A DNA stretch of 64,000 nucleotides from Leifsonia xyli (GCA_001647635.1 CP014761.1:2914001-2978000); one strand, 5' to 3'. Positions 42,037-50,389 are shown, counted from the first letter of the stretch. A program made the numbers and translations. Notes: generated by a model from the sequence alone, not told the origin.

Positions 42037-42073
42037 GGAGGGCGTCGCCCCCGACAACGGGGCGCCGCCCTCC
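42037..42073 (+). terminator. long hairpin after rplL
   Basis: GGAGGGCG (42037-42044) pairs with CGCCCTCC (42066-42073) and, after one mismatch, CGCCCC with GGGGCG, around a 7-nt loop. The following bases are GTGCGTT, so the T-tract is weak. Confidence 0.65.
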
Positions 42074-42183
42074 GTGCGTTAACCGACGTGCGGACGCGGA
42101 TGCTCATCCATCCATCGCGTCCGATCGCGCCTGCCAGCGTGCATCGGTGTGCAAGGACGCACAACCGGAAGAAGAACCACCGA

Positions 42184-42327
42184 ATGAATACGAGTTCCTG
42201 GCGTACCTACGCCGTCCATCTGCGCGACTTCGGTCACGCGCTGCTCCACGGGGACCACCGCGACAGCGGCTGCCACCCGCCGGATCTTTACCGCAGGACC
42301 CTCCTCTGGGATCGGTACCTGCGGTGA
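42184..42327 (+). CDS. 47-residue small protein, unknown function (tentative)
   Basis: A frame starting at ATG with GGAAGAAG 9 nt upstream. It encodes a basic peptide (starting MNTSSWRTYAVHLRDFGHAL and ending YRRTLLWDRYLR) with several His and Arg. A 14-bp-stem hairpin begins 7 nt after the stop, as expected for a short independent gene. No family recognised. The alternative is that the stretch is only the spacer after rplL. Confidence 0.4.
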   Translation: MNTSSWRTYAVHLRDFGHALLHGDHRDSGCHPPDLYRRTLLWDRYLR

Positions 42328-42333
42328 CACCCT

Positions 42334-42366
42334 GAAGCGCCCTCGGCTCACGGCCGGGGGCGCTTC
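42334..42366 (+). terminator. 14-bp hairpin after the small ORF
   Basis: GAAGCGCCCTCGGC (42334-42347) pairs with GCCGGGGGCGCTTC (42353-42366) with one G-U pair and a TCACG loop. No T-run follows. The methyltransferase -10 box (TAGGAT, 42379) lies just beyond. Confidence 0.6.
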
Positions 42367-42390
42367 GTCACGTCTGGCTAGGATGAGCCC

Positions 42391-43037
42391 GTGACCGACC
42401 CCGACGATGTGACCGAGACCCGTACCGCATACGACATCGTCGCGGAGGACTACGCCGAGCTGCTGCGCGACGACCTCGCGCGCAGCGAGTACGACCGGGC
42501 GATGCTCGGAGTGTTCGCCGAGCGGGTCGCGGGCAGCGGTGGCGGACTCGTCGGCGACCTGGGGTGCGGCCCCGGGCGGATCGCCGGGTACCTGGCGCGC
42601 CTCGGGCTCGACATCGTCGGGATCGACCTGTCGCCGCGGATGGTGGAAGTGGCGCGGCGCGACCATCCGGAGCTGCGATTCGAGGTCGGATCCATGGCCG
42701 CGCTGCCCTTCCCGGACGGCGCTCTGGCAGGCGCGCTCGCCTGGTACTCGATCATCCACACGCCCGAGGAGCGACAGGATGCGCTGTTCGCGGAGTTCGC
42801 GCGGGTGACACGGCCGGGCGGGGCGCTGCTGCTCGCGTTCCAGGCGGGGAGGACGTGGTGCACCTGACTCACGCGTACGGCCACGACATCGACCTGCGCA
42901 CGCGACGCCAGGATCCTGAGCGCGTGAGGCAGCGGCTCGCCGACGCCGGCTTCGCCGAGGCCGCCGAACTCATCACGCAGCCCGTCCCGCCGCAGAAATC
43001 GCCGCAGGCGTACATCCTCGCCATTCGACAAACATAG
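42391..43037 (+). pseudogene. class I SAM-dependent methyltransferase, frameshifted
   Basis: The first frame (42391-42867) has the SAM motif VGDLGCGPGRIAGYLARLG, DLSPRMVEVAR and ARVTRPGGALLLAFQAG, then runs out of frame at the G-run 42846-42849. The expected remainder (EDVVHLTHAYGHDI, DPERVRQRLADAGF, PPQKSPQAYILAI) continues in another frame to 43037. Adding one G restores a normal ~215-residue methyltransferase. The GTG lies 6 nt after TAGGAT (42379-42384). Because the tail is well conserved in type and neighbouring genes show the same kind of break, a consensus error is more likely than true decay. Substrate unknown. Confidence 0.75.
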
Positions 43038-43060
43038 GCAAGCTATATATAATTGTCTCC

Positions 43061-43525
43061 ATGCCCGAGACACCCGAACTCCACCAGATCCTCGGCGACC
43101 TCGTCGTCGCCGCCCACCGTCTCACCCGGCTCGCCGCCCGCGTCACCGGCAGCACCGAGTCTCCCGCCACCTGGCGCACCATCAGCGTCCTGCAGACGAC
43201 CGGGCCCATGCGGCTCGGCGAGCTCGCCACGCAGAGCCGGGTCTCGCAGCCCACGATGACCAAGATCGTTCGCAACCTCGTCGAGGCCGAGTGGGTGAAG
43301 CGCATCGCCGACACCGACGACGCGCGCGCCTGGCAGATCGCCGTCACCGAGAAGGGCGCAGCGGCGTTCCAGGCGTGGCGCGACGAGCTGTCCGCCGCGC
43401 TCGTCCCGATGTTCGCCGACCTCAGCGAGGACGAGCTGGCCGCCATGCGCTCCACCGTCGAGATCATCGCGTCGCGCGTCGACCTCTCCAACGCCACCAG
43501 CGCCGCGCTCGCGGGCACGCGCTGA
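43061..43525 (+). CDS. MarR family transcriptional regulator
   Basis: A 154-residue winged-helix regulator: RLGELATQSRVSQPTMTKIVRNLVEAEW is the recognition region (key part SRVSQPTMTKIVRNL), then the wing with DTDDARAWQIAVTEKG. The ATG is 7 nt after a perfect TATAAT (43048-43053) with TTCGAC at 43024-43029, so the message is leaderless. It lies directly before an MFS exporter gene on the same strand and probably controls it. Ligand unknown. Confidence 0.92.
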   Translation: MPETPELHQILGDLVVAAHRLTRLAARVTGSTESPATWRTISVLQTTGPMRLGELATQSRVSQPTMTKIVRNLVEAEWVKRIADTDDARAWQIAVTEKGAAAFQAWRDELSAALVPMFADLSEDELAAMRSTVEIIASRVDLSNATSAALAGTR

Positions 43526-43578
43526 GCGCGCCCGCCGCACCGAAACCTCACCAGTCAGCTAGGAGCCGATACCCCTCC

Positions 43579-44817
43579 ATGTCCCATGAACGCCCCACCA
43601 GCATCCTGAAGCAGCCGACCGCCGTCTGGGCCGTCGCCTTCGCCTCCGTCATCGCCTTCATGGGCATCGGGCTCGTCGACCCGATCCTCCCGGCCATCGC
43701 GAAGAGCCTCCAGGCCACGCCCACTCAGACCGAGATGCTCTTCACGAGCTACCTGCTCATCACCGGCGCCGCCATGTTCTTCACGAGCTGGATCTCCAGC
43801 CGCATCGGCGCCAAGAAGACGCTGCTCATCGGCCTCGCGCTGATCGTGGTGTTCGCGCTGGCCGCCGGCCTGTCGCAGAACGTGGAGTCGATCATCGGGT
43901 TCCGTGCCGGGTGGGGACTCGGCAACGCGCTGTTCATCTCCACCGCGCTCGCGACCATCGTCGGCGCGGCGTCGGGCGGCACGTCGTCCGCGATCATCCT
44001 GTACGAGGCGGCGCTCGGGCTCGGCATCGCCATCGGCCCGCTGCTCGGCGGACTGCTGGGTAGCTGGAGCTGGCGCGGACCGTTCTTCGGCACCGCGACC
44101 CTCATGGCGATCGGCTTCATCGCGATCGTGTCGCTGCTCAAGAACAACGGCGAGAAGCCGCAGCCGACGAAGCTCTCCGCGCCGTTCCGCGCGCTCGGCC
44201 GACCGGCGCTCGGCTTCCTCGCCGGCGCCGCCCTGTTCTACAACATCGGCTTCTTCGTGCTCCTGGCCTATACGCCGTTCGCGCTCGTGCCGCTGGGCGT
44301 CGAGGACGCGATCAGCCTCGGCCTGATCTTCTTCGGGTGGGGCGTGGCGCTGGCCGTCACCTCCGTCTGGGTCGCTCCGCTCCTCACCGCGCGGATGCCG
44401 CGGACGCGCGTCCTCTGGCTGGTCATGCCGCTCCTCGCGCTCGACCTGCTCGCCGCCGGGCTGCTCGTCGGCTCGCTCGTCGCGCTCATCGTCTGCGTGA
44501 TCGTCGGCGGCCTGCTGCTCGGCATCCTGAACACGGTGCTCACGGAGTGCGTGATGGAGGCCACGGACCTGCCCCGCGCGGTCGCGTCGAGCGCCTACTC
44601 CGGCGTGCGCTTCCTCGGCGGCGCGGTGGCCCCGCCCGCGGCGACGCTGCTCGCCGACACGGTCAGCCGCTCGATGCCGTTCTACGCGGGCGCCATCTCG
44701 GTGCTCATCGCGGCCGCGCTCATCGTGATCGGCCACAAGCACCTGAAGCGCGTGGATGCTCCGCACGAGACGGCGCAGCAGGAGGCCGAGGTGCTGTCGC
44801 TCGCCGACGCCGACTGA
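43579..44817 (+). CDS. MFS transporter (drug-efflux type)
   Basis: A 412-residue major facilitator with 12 predicted helices. The first helix ends MGIGLVDPILPAIAKSL (typical of the DHA1 antiporters), the loop 2-3 has SRIGAKKTLLIG (variant of the GxxxDRxGRR motif), and helix 5 has ALGLGIAIGPLLGGLLGSWSWR (key GIAIGPLLGG). It follows the MarR gene by 53 nt; a MarR-controlled efflux pump is inferred. The Met at 43579 precedes the first helix by about 15 residues, which is normal. Confidence 0.9.
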   Translation: MSHERPTSILKQPTAVWAVAFASVIAFMGIGLVDPILPAIAKSLQATPTQTEMLFTSYLLITGAAMFFTSWISSRIGAKKTLLIGLALIVVFALAAGLSQNVESIIGFRAGWGLGNALFISTALATIVGAASGGTSSAIILYEAALGLGIAIGPLLGGLLGSWSWRGPFFGTATLMAIGFIAIVSLLKNNGEKPQPTKLSAPFRALGRPALGFLAGAALFYNIGFFVLLAYTPFALVPLGVEDAISLGLIFFGWGVALAVTSVWVAPLLTARMPRTRVLWLVMPLLALDLLAAGLLVGSLVALIVCVIVGGLLLGILNTVLTECVMEATDLPRAVASSAYSGVRFLGGAVAPPAATLLADTVSRSMPFYAGAISVLIAAALIVIGHKHLKRVDAPHETAQQEAEVLSLADAD

Positions 44818-44876
44818 CGCGCGTAGAACGGAGGAGGTCACCCGCGCGCGGCCTTGCGTAGCGCGAATAGGAGGAA

Positions 44877-45371
44877 TCACGGCCCGTCAGGGGGCGGTGG
44901 CTCCTCCTTTTTGCGCGCCGGGCCGCGGTCGAGGAAACGGGACTCGCGCGAGCCACTCCGACGCGGGCTGTCATGGGAGGGGGAGGACCCGGAAGTGCTC
45001 AGCACGATGGTGGTGTCGTCGGTGATGTCGGGCCATTCCCTGTGGTGGCTCACCCGCCACTGCGCCGCGGTCGTGTCCCCTTCGCCCTTGTCCCGAGCAT
45101 GCTGATCGTCCACCTGGTCGAAGCGGGAGGTCGCGACGCCGATGATCTCGAGGATCGCGATCGTGTCGCCTTCGGAATCGACGAGCTGGTACATGCTGCC
45201 GATCCGGGGAAGTGGCTCGGCTTCACTGATCCACTCCGAGAGCAGGGAACTGGTGGCCGTCTTGGTGCCCGCCAGAACGAGCTTGGTGAGTCTGTCGCGC
45301 TGGGGGCCAGCGGTCCCGATCAGTGCGACCGGGAGAAGCGTGTGGCTGGCGGGTTCGAGGTTCGTGCTCAT
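44877..45371 (-). CDS. ASCH domain-containing protein (3' end probably frameshifted)
   Basis: A 164-residue frame with the ASCH core (LVLAGTKTATSSLLSEW, GSMYQLVDSEGDTIAILEI, REWPDITDDTTIVL). ASCH domains resemble PUA RNA-binding folds and some are amidohydrolases of modified nucleosides. After DDTTIVL the frame gives ~35 low-complexity residues. One missing base near 44998-45002 would instead give an ending FRVLPLP and a stop at 44971-44973, the usual ASCH end, so the true gene is probably 44971-45371. The Met at 45371 follows AGGAATC; 45404 is an upstream alternative. Confidence 0.75.
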   Translation of the reverse strand: MSTNLEPASHTLLPVALIGTAGPQRDRLTKLVLAGTKTATSSLLSEWISEAEPLPRIGSMYQLVDSEGDTIAILEIIGVATSRFDQVDDQHARDKGEGDTTAAQWRVSHHREWPDITDDTTIVLSTSGSSPSHDSPRRSGSRESRFLDRGPARKKEEPPPPDGP

Positions 45372-45693
45372 GTCGTGATTCCTGGTTTCGAAGGTAGAGC
45401 TCATGTGCCCCAGGGGCCCACCGGCTCGCCGTCGTCGTTCATCCGGTCGATGGGCCGATAGCTCGCGCTGCGAGGGTTGACGCGAATCGCGAATGCACGC
45501 GGGATCGTTCCCACCTGCGCGAAGAGCCGCCCTGTTCGAAGCAGAGCGGCTCTTCCCGTCATACGGGCCCCGAAAGCCCGACGGGCGACCCCATCAGCAC
45601 ACCGTGCCTACCCGAAAGGCGCGCTGTGTCGGATGATCGCGCATATATTCTCTCAGACGCTGGGAGCGTTTCCGGCCAGAGCGGGGATTCCGC
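45372..45693. other. 322-bp intergenic stretch without a gene
   Basis: No convincing reading frame. It holds a 10-bp perfect stem (GAAGAGCCGC at 45521-45530, GCGGCTCTTC at 45546-45555) with a 15-nt loop, and an AT-richer part near 45640-45660 (GCGCATATATTCTCTCAG). The only long frame (45477-45743, plus) lacks a ribosome site and has Arg/Ala shadow composition. Confidence 0.5.
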
Positions 45694-46719
45694 TCATTCG
45701 AGCGCATTGGGCGGGGCGGTGGAGGCGCGCACGACGAGGCTGACGGGGGAACGGACCGACGACGTCCGGGGCTCCGCCCCGGCGAGCTCGTCGAGCAGGA
45801 TGCGCGCCGCGGTAGCGCCCTGCTCGAACGGATCCTGCGCCATGGTGGTCAGCCCGAAGCCGGCCGCGTAATCGTGGTCGTCGATGCCGATCACCGACAG
45901 ATCCTCCGGCACGCGGAGCCCGTGGTCGCCGGCGGCGAGGATGGCGCCGAACGCCATCTCGTCCGACCCCGCGAACACCGCGGTCGGCCGGGGGCCCGGC
46001 CGGTCCAGCAGGCTGTTCATGGCCGCCCGGCTCTCCGGCAGCGAGAAGCCTCCCGGGATGATCCACTCCGGTCGCACCGGCAGGCCTGCGTCCTGCATCG
46101 CGCTCCGGAACCCCTGGAGGCGGCCGATCGGCACCTGGCTGTTGAGGCCCTCCTCGTCCTCGCCGCCCAGGTGGGCGATGGCGGTGTGGCCGAGCGAGAT
46201 GAGGTGCGAGGTCGCCGTGTAGGCGGTCGACGGCTCGTCGATGCCCACGCTGCGCAGGCCCTTCACCGGGCCGCCGACCACGATGGTCGGGTGCCCGAGC
46301 GTCGCCAGCTGCTCGCGTTCCTCCGTGGTGAAGTCGAGGCAGAGCGCCAGCAGCGCGTCCGTGCGCTTGCGCAGGATGCTCCGGTGGAACACCCGCTCGC
46401 GGTCGCCGCGGTGCCCGCCCAGGTTGAACAGGATCATGTCGTAGCTCGCCGACCGGAGCTCCGCATCCACGCCCTCGAGCACCTGCGTGTAGAACCAGCG
46501 GCTCACGGACGGCACGACGACGCCCATGGCCAGCGTGCGTCCGCTCGCGAGGCCGGATGCGCTCGACGACGCGACGTAGCCGAGCTCGTCCGCGGCGCGT
46601 CGCACGGCGGCCCGCGTCTTGTCCGAGACGTTGGGGAGGCCGCGCAGCGCCCGCGAGACGGTGGCCGTCGAGACGCCGGTCGCGCGCGCGACCTCCTCGA
46701 TCCCCGCCATCGTGGACAT
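45694..46719 (-). CDS. LacI family transcriptional regulator
   Basis: A 341-residue repressor. The helix-turn-helix is IEEVARATGVSTATVSRAL with hinge helix NVSDKTRAAVRRAADELGYVAS. The periplasmic-binding-like core has GHTAIAHLGG and AVFAGSDEMAFGAI. It is the last gene of the sugar-transporter unit on the minus strand, 4 nt after the small membrane protein, and the expected operator pair (AAGCG-type) lies before the solute-binding gene. The inducer is likely the transported sugar. Confidence 0.92.
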   Translation of the reverse strand: MSTMAGIEEVARATGVSTATVSRALRGLPNVSDKTRAAVRRAADELGYVASSSASGLASGRTLAMGVVVPSVSRWFYTQVLEGVDAELRSASYDMILFNLGGHRGDRERVFHRSILRKRTDALLALCLDFTTEEREQLATLGHPTIVVGGPVKGLRSVGIDEPSTAYTATSHLISLGHTAIAHLGGEDEEGLNSQVPIGRLQGFRSAMQDAGLPVRPEWIIPGGFSLPESRAAMNSLLDRPGPRPTAVFAGSDEMAFGAILAAGDHGLRVPEDLSVIGIDDHDYAAGFGLTTMAQDPFEQGATAARILLDELAGAEPRTSSVRSPVSLVVRASTAPPNALE

Positions 46720-46723
46720 CCGA

Positions 46724-46963
46724 TCAGGAGTTCTGGTGCGCGCGCTGCCGTTCCTCGGCCTCCTGCCGCCGCGCGATGATGCGACGGCGCAGCTGCAGGA
46801 GGCCGATGAAGGCGAGCACGAGCACCAGCAGGGTGATCGCCCAGCCCAGCGCGGGCTGACCGGTCAGCTCGCACCAGACGGTGATCCCGAGGAAGACGAC
46901 CCCGAAGAACCCGACGAAGCCGAGTCCGACGTCGACCGTCTCACGGGAGTCGTTCCAGCGCAT
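46724..46963 (-). CDS. small two-helix membrane protein of the sugar ABC operon
   Basis: A 79-residue protein beginning MRWNDSRETVDVGLGFVGFF, with helices ~13-32 and ~42-62 and a charged end (RRRIIARRQEAEERQRA). It starts 2 nt after the stop of the MalG-type permease, with AAGGGC upstream, so it is co-transcribed with it. No family recognised. A transporter accessory role is inferred from position. Confidence 0.75.
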   Translation of the reverse strand: MRWNDSRETVDVGLGFVGFFGVVFLGITVWCELTGQPALGWAITLLVLVLAFIGLLQLRRRIIARRQEAEERQRAHQNS

Positions 46964-46965
46964 GA

Positions 46966-47881
46966 TCAGCCCTTCACGCCGCCGGCCGTCAGACCCGCGA
47001 CGATGCGGCGCTGGAAGATCAGCACCAGGATGATCAGCGGCACGACCACGATGGTGCCCGCCGCCATGATGGCGGTGTAGGGCTCCTGGTGCGGCTGCGT
47101 GCCGGTGAAGGAGGCGATGGCCACCGTGACGGGCTGCGTGCGGTCGCTCGACAGCTGGCTGGAGATCAGGAACTCGTTCCACGACGAGATGAACGCCAGG
47201 ATCGCGGTCGTGAACACGGCCGGGGCGGCCAGCGGCAGGATGACCTTGCGGAACGCCTGCGCCTGCGTGCAGCCGTCGATGCGGGCCGCCTCCTCGAGGT
47301 CCCACGGCATCTCGCGGAAGAACGACGTCAGCGTGTACACCGTCAGCGGCAGCGCGAACGAGATCTCCGGGATGATCAGCGCCTGGTAGGTGCCCATCCA
47401 CCCGATGTTCGTGAACAGCTGGAACAGCGGGTGATGAGCGCGACGCCCGGGAACATCGACGCCGCCAGGATCACGCCGAGCACGATGCCCTTGAACTTGA
47501 AGTCCAGGCGGGCGAGCGCGTACGAGGCGAAGATGCCGACGATCAGCGAGATGACGGTGACGCAGATGCCGATGAACAGCGAGTTCAGCAGCGCACCCGG
47601 CAGGTTGTTGCCGAGCTGCGTCGACAAGGCGGTCGCGTAGTTGTCCCAGGTGAAGTGGGTGAACCACGGGGTGTTGTCGAAGGTATAGCCCACGTCGCGG
47701 AACGACGTGACGACCATCCAGTAGAACGGCAGCAGACACCAGAGGACGATGACGATCGCCTGGATCCCGGTGCGGGCGCTCTGGTTGCGGCGGCGGCGCA
47801 CCGCGGTGCGGCGCTTCGTCCCGGTGCGGGGAGGCTGTTCGCCTCGGTCGTGGCCGCGGCGGGCCCGGCGACGGCGGTCAT
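46966..47881 (-). pseudogene. carbohydrate ABC transporter permease, MalG type (two frame breaks)
   Basis: The gene must begin at the ATG (47881) that overlaps the MalF-type stop (ATGA). It reads MTAVAGPAAATTEANSLP, shifts frame at the run 47828-47831, continues with RRNQSARTGIQAIVIVLWCL and TSFRDVGYTF to ASMFPGVALIT, and shifts again at 47429-47431 into LFQLFTNIGWMGTYQALI and the EAA loop EEAARIDGCTQAQAFRKVILPLA. One added C (coding strand) at each site restores a normal ~304-residue permease with six helices. Two independent single-base losses, both in G/C runs, make a consensus error likely. Confidence 0.8.
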
Positions 47882-48921
47882 CCCTTCGCTCCCTTCTGCT
47901 GGTCCTCCTGCGTTCGGACGACGTTCGTGCCCAATATCCGCACGAAGATGAACGCGATCAGGAAGATGATGATGAACGTGATGGTCGACAGGGCCGCTGC
48001 GCTGTTGAACCCTTGTCTGATCTGGTCGACCACGAGGATCGACAGCGTGGTCGTCGCATGGCCCGTGCCGCCGCCGCCGCCCGTCAGGATCTGCGGCAGG
48101 TCGTAGATGCGGAGCGCGTCGAGCACGCGGAACAGGATGGCGACCATCAGCGCCGGCTTCAGCAGCGGCATGGTCACGCGCCAGAAGCGCTGCCAAGTGC
48201 TCGCGCCGTCCATCTTTGCCGCCTCGTAGACGTCCTCCGGGATGAGCTGGAGGCCCGCCAGGATGAGCAGCGCCATGAACGGCGTCGTCTTCCAGGTGTC
48301 GGCGATGATGACCGCCCAGCGGGAGGCCCACTCGTCACTGGTCCACAGGATGCGGGCGCCGATCAGGGCGTTGGCGACGCCGGCGACTGAGAAGATGAAG
48401 AACCACAGCTTCGCGGTGACGGCGGTCGGGATGGCCCACGGGATGAGGATCGCGGCACGGACGAAGCCGCGGCCCCGGAAGGCGCGGTTCATGATGAGCG
48501 CGAACCAGAGGCCGAGCAGGGTCTCGAGGATCACCGTGGTCACCGTGAAGAAAAAGGTGACGAAGACCGAGCTCCAGAAGGCGGAGCCGAGGTTGCCGGG
48601 CGGGCAGGAGATGGTGGTCCCGTTCGGGCCGGCGCACTGCTGGAACAGCCAGTGGGCGTAGTTGTCGAAGCCCGCGAAGCCGCCCTGCACGAAGAGGCCG
48701 GTCGCCGGGTCGAGGCCGGCGTCCTTCTGGAAGGACATGACGATCGCCTGGACGACCGGGTAGCCGATGACGACGGCCAGGAGGATCAAAGTCGGGAGGA
48801 TCAGATAAAGGGCCCAGCGGCTCTGCTGACGGCGGTTGTGCTTCACGCCGGCGCGGACGGGCTTCTTACCGCCGGTGCCGGTCTGGGTGGATGAGGGGGC
48901 GACGACGTTCGACGTTGACAT
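47878..48921 (-). CDS. carbohydrate ABC transporter permease, MalF type
   Basis: A 347-residue permease with a basic N-terminus (KHNRRQQSRWALY), six to seven helices and the EAA loop YEAAKMDGASTWQRFWRVTMPLL that contacts the ATPase (key EAA...G.......I/MPL). A ~45-residue external insert with two Cys (QQCAGPNGTTISCPPG) follows helix 1. Resembles SugA/LpqY-system permeases of actinobacteria. It lies 85 nt after the binding-protein gene, from which it is separated by a perfect 14-bp hairpin. Confidence 0.92.
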   Translation of the reverse strand: MSTSNVVAPSSTQTGTGGKKPVRAGVKHNRRQQSRWALYLILPTLILLAVVIGYPVVQAIVMSFQKDAGLDPATGLFVQGGFAGFDNYAHWLFQQCAGPNGTTISCPPGNLGSAFWSSVFVTFFFTVTTVILETLLGLWFALIMNRAFRGRGFVRAAILIPWAIPTAVTAKLWFFIFSVAGVANALIGARILWTSDEWASRWAVIIADTWKTTPFMALLILAGLQLIPEDVYEAAKMDGASTWQRFWRVTMPLLKPALMVAILFRVLDALRIYDLPQILTGGGGGTGHATTTLSILVVDQIRQGFNSAAALSTITFIIIFLIAFIFVRILGTNVVRTQEDQQKGAKG

Positions 48922-48956
48922 GTGTGCCTCCGGAGGGAGTCTCTAGTGGGTGTGGA

Positions 48957-48988
48957 GCCGGGCGGCGGGAGAGTTCCCGCCGCCCGGC
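48957..48988 (-). promoter_or_regulatory. 14-bp intercistronic hairpin between binding-protein and permease genes
   Basis: GCCGGGCGGCGGGA (48957-48970) and its exact complement (48975-48988) enclose GAGT. It has no T-tract. Such hairpins after a solute-binding gene protect the upstream mRNA and let it be made in excess over the permeases; this role is inferred here. Confidence 0.65.
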
Positions 48989-49006
48989 GACCGATTCAGT
49001 CCGGGA

Positions 49007-50287
49007 TCAACCGGCGCTGGCGGTCTGGATGGCGGCCTCCATGTCCTTCAGCGCCTGGTCGACCGTCTTGTCGCCCTTCAGTGCCGCGTACGCGTTGTCC
49101 TGAACGGCCTTGGTGATGGCCGGGTAGAACGGCGAGACGGGACGCGGGACCGCGTTCTCGATCGACGTCTTCAGGGTCGACAGGTACGGCAGCTGGCTGT
49201 TCAGCGCCGCGTCGTCGTACAGCGACGATACGACCGGAGCGAGCGAGCCCTGGGTCACGAAGAACTTCTGGGTCTCTTCGCTCTGCAGGAACTTCAGGAA
49301 CTCGAAGGCGGTGGCCTTGTGCTTGGAGTACACGCTGATCGCCGCGTTGTGACCGCCCAGGCTGGAGACGCCCGGCTTGCCCGACTCGACGCCCGGCAGC
49401 GGTGCGATCCCGAAGGTGTCCTTCACGGTCGACGAGCCGTCGGTCTTGGCCAGGTTGTACACGTACGGCCAGTTGCGCAGGAACATGAGCTTGCCGGCCT
49501 CGAACGCCTGGCGGCCCTGCTCCTCCTGGTAGGTGATGGCCTCGGCCGGGATCTGCCCGTTCTTGAAGCCGTCCACCAGCCGGGTCAGGCCGGCCTTGGC
49601 CTCGGGGCTGTTGACCGTGACCTTCTTGCCGTCCTCGCCGACGATGGTGCCGCCGTTGGTGTTGATCGCCTCGGCGACGTTCACCGTGAGGCCCTCGTAC
49701 TGGGCGAACTGACCGGCGTAGCAGCCGATGCCCTTCGCCTTGGCGATGTCGCAGTCCTTGAGCATCTCATCCCACGTCTTCGGCGGGGTGGGGACCAGGT
49801 CCTTGCGGTAGTACAGGATGCCGCCGTCCGAGGTCTGCGGCGCCGCGTACTGCGTGCCGTTGTAGGTGCCCGACTTGACGGTCGGCTCCAGGAGGGACGA
49901 GTTGTCCATCTTGAACTTGCCGGTCAGCGGCTGGAGCCAGCCCTTCGCGGCGAACTCGCCGGTCCACACCACGTCGACGTCGACGACGTCGTAGTTGGCG
50001 TCCTTGGCCTGGAAGTGCTGCACGAGGTCGTCGTGCTGCTGGTCGGCCTGGTCGGTCTGCTCCTTGAAGGTGACCTTCTCGTCCGGGTGGGCCTTGTTCC
50101 ACTTCTCGATCAGCGGGCGGACGACGTTCGAGTTGTCCTTGCCCTGCACGTAGGTGATCGGGCCCTTGCTGTCAGTACCGGAGTTGGCGTCGCCGCCCCC
50201 GCTTCCCGAACCGCCACCGGTGCATCCGGCCAGTGTCAGACCCACCAGGGCCACACCGGCGATCACGGAGAGACGTGCTGCTTTCAT
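49007..50287 (-). CDS. sugar ABC transporter substrate-binding lipoprotein
   Basis: A 426-residue binding protein. The lipobox is LTLAGC with Cys22, followed by a Gly/Ser linker. The mature part fits cluster-B (MalE-like) proteins: GPITYVQGKDNSNVVRPLIE, YDVVDVDVVWTGEFAAKGWL (key VDVVWTGEFA), PPKTWDEMLKDC, GKLMFLRNWPYVY and SKHKATAFEFLKFL. It has YYRKDLVPTPPKTWDE, usual for oligosaccharide or alpha-glucoside binders, but the ligand cannot be read. First gene of the minus-strand importer unit; paired AAGCG-type operators stand 74-102 nt upstream. Confidence 0.93.
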   Translation of the reverse strand: MKAARLSVIAGVALVGLTLAGCTGGGSGSGGGDANSGTDSKGPITYVQGKDNSNVVRPLIEKWNKAHPDEKVTFKEQTDQADQQHDDLVQHFQAKDANYDVVDVDVVWTGEFAAKGWLQPLTGKFKMDNSSLLEPTVKSGTYNGTQYAAPQTSDGGILYYRKDLVPTPPKTWDEMLKDCDIAKAKGIGCYAGQFAQYEGLTVNVAEAINTNGGTIVGEDGKKVTVNSPEAKAGLTRLVDGFKNGQIPAEAITYQEEQGRQAFEAGKLMFLRNWPYVYNLAKTDGSSTVKDTFGIAPLPGVESGKPGVSSLGGHNAAISVYSKHKATAFEFLKFLQSEETQKFFVTQGSLAPVVSSLYDDAALNSQLPYLSTLKTSIENAVPRPVSPFYPAITKAVQDNAYAALKGDKTVDQALKDMEAAIQTASAG

Positions 50288-50360
50288 TTCACTCCTCGTT
50301 GAGCTCTTGGTGCGAGCGCGGGTGCGCCCGGCCCAGAGCGTACCCCGCCGCTCGCTCGTC

Positions 50361-50389
50361 ATGCAAGCGTTTACGTCAAGCGCTTGCAT
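50361..50389. promoter_or_regulatory. LacI-type operator pair upstream of the binding-protein gene
   Basis: ATGCAAGCG (50361-50369) and CGCTTGCAT (50381-50389) are perfect 9-bp arms. Within the span lie two typical LacI-family sites, GCAAGCGTTTAC (50363-50374) and the palindrome CAAGCGCTTG (50377-50386). They sit in the divergent region between the importer and the ABC exporter gene. Confidence 0.75.

Noticed and set aside
43555..44880. A 441-codon minus-strand frame opposite the MFS gene.
   Set aside because: Glu/Arg/His-rich shadow of a membrane protein; no ribosome site or domain.
45521..45555. tRNA-like GTTCGAAGC inside the orphan hairpin.
   Set aside because: The 10-bp stem and 15-nt loop cannot form a cloverleaf; no anticodon or acceptor arms.
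45477..45743. An 88-codon plus-strand frame in the gap before the LacI gene.
   Set aside because: Arg/Ala-rich, no ribosome site, and it runs into the 3' end of the LacI gene on the other strand.
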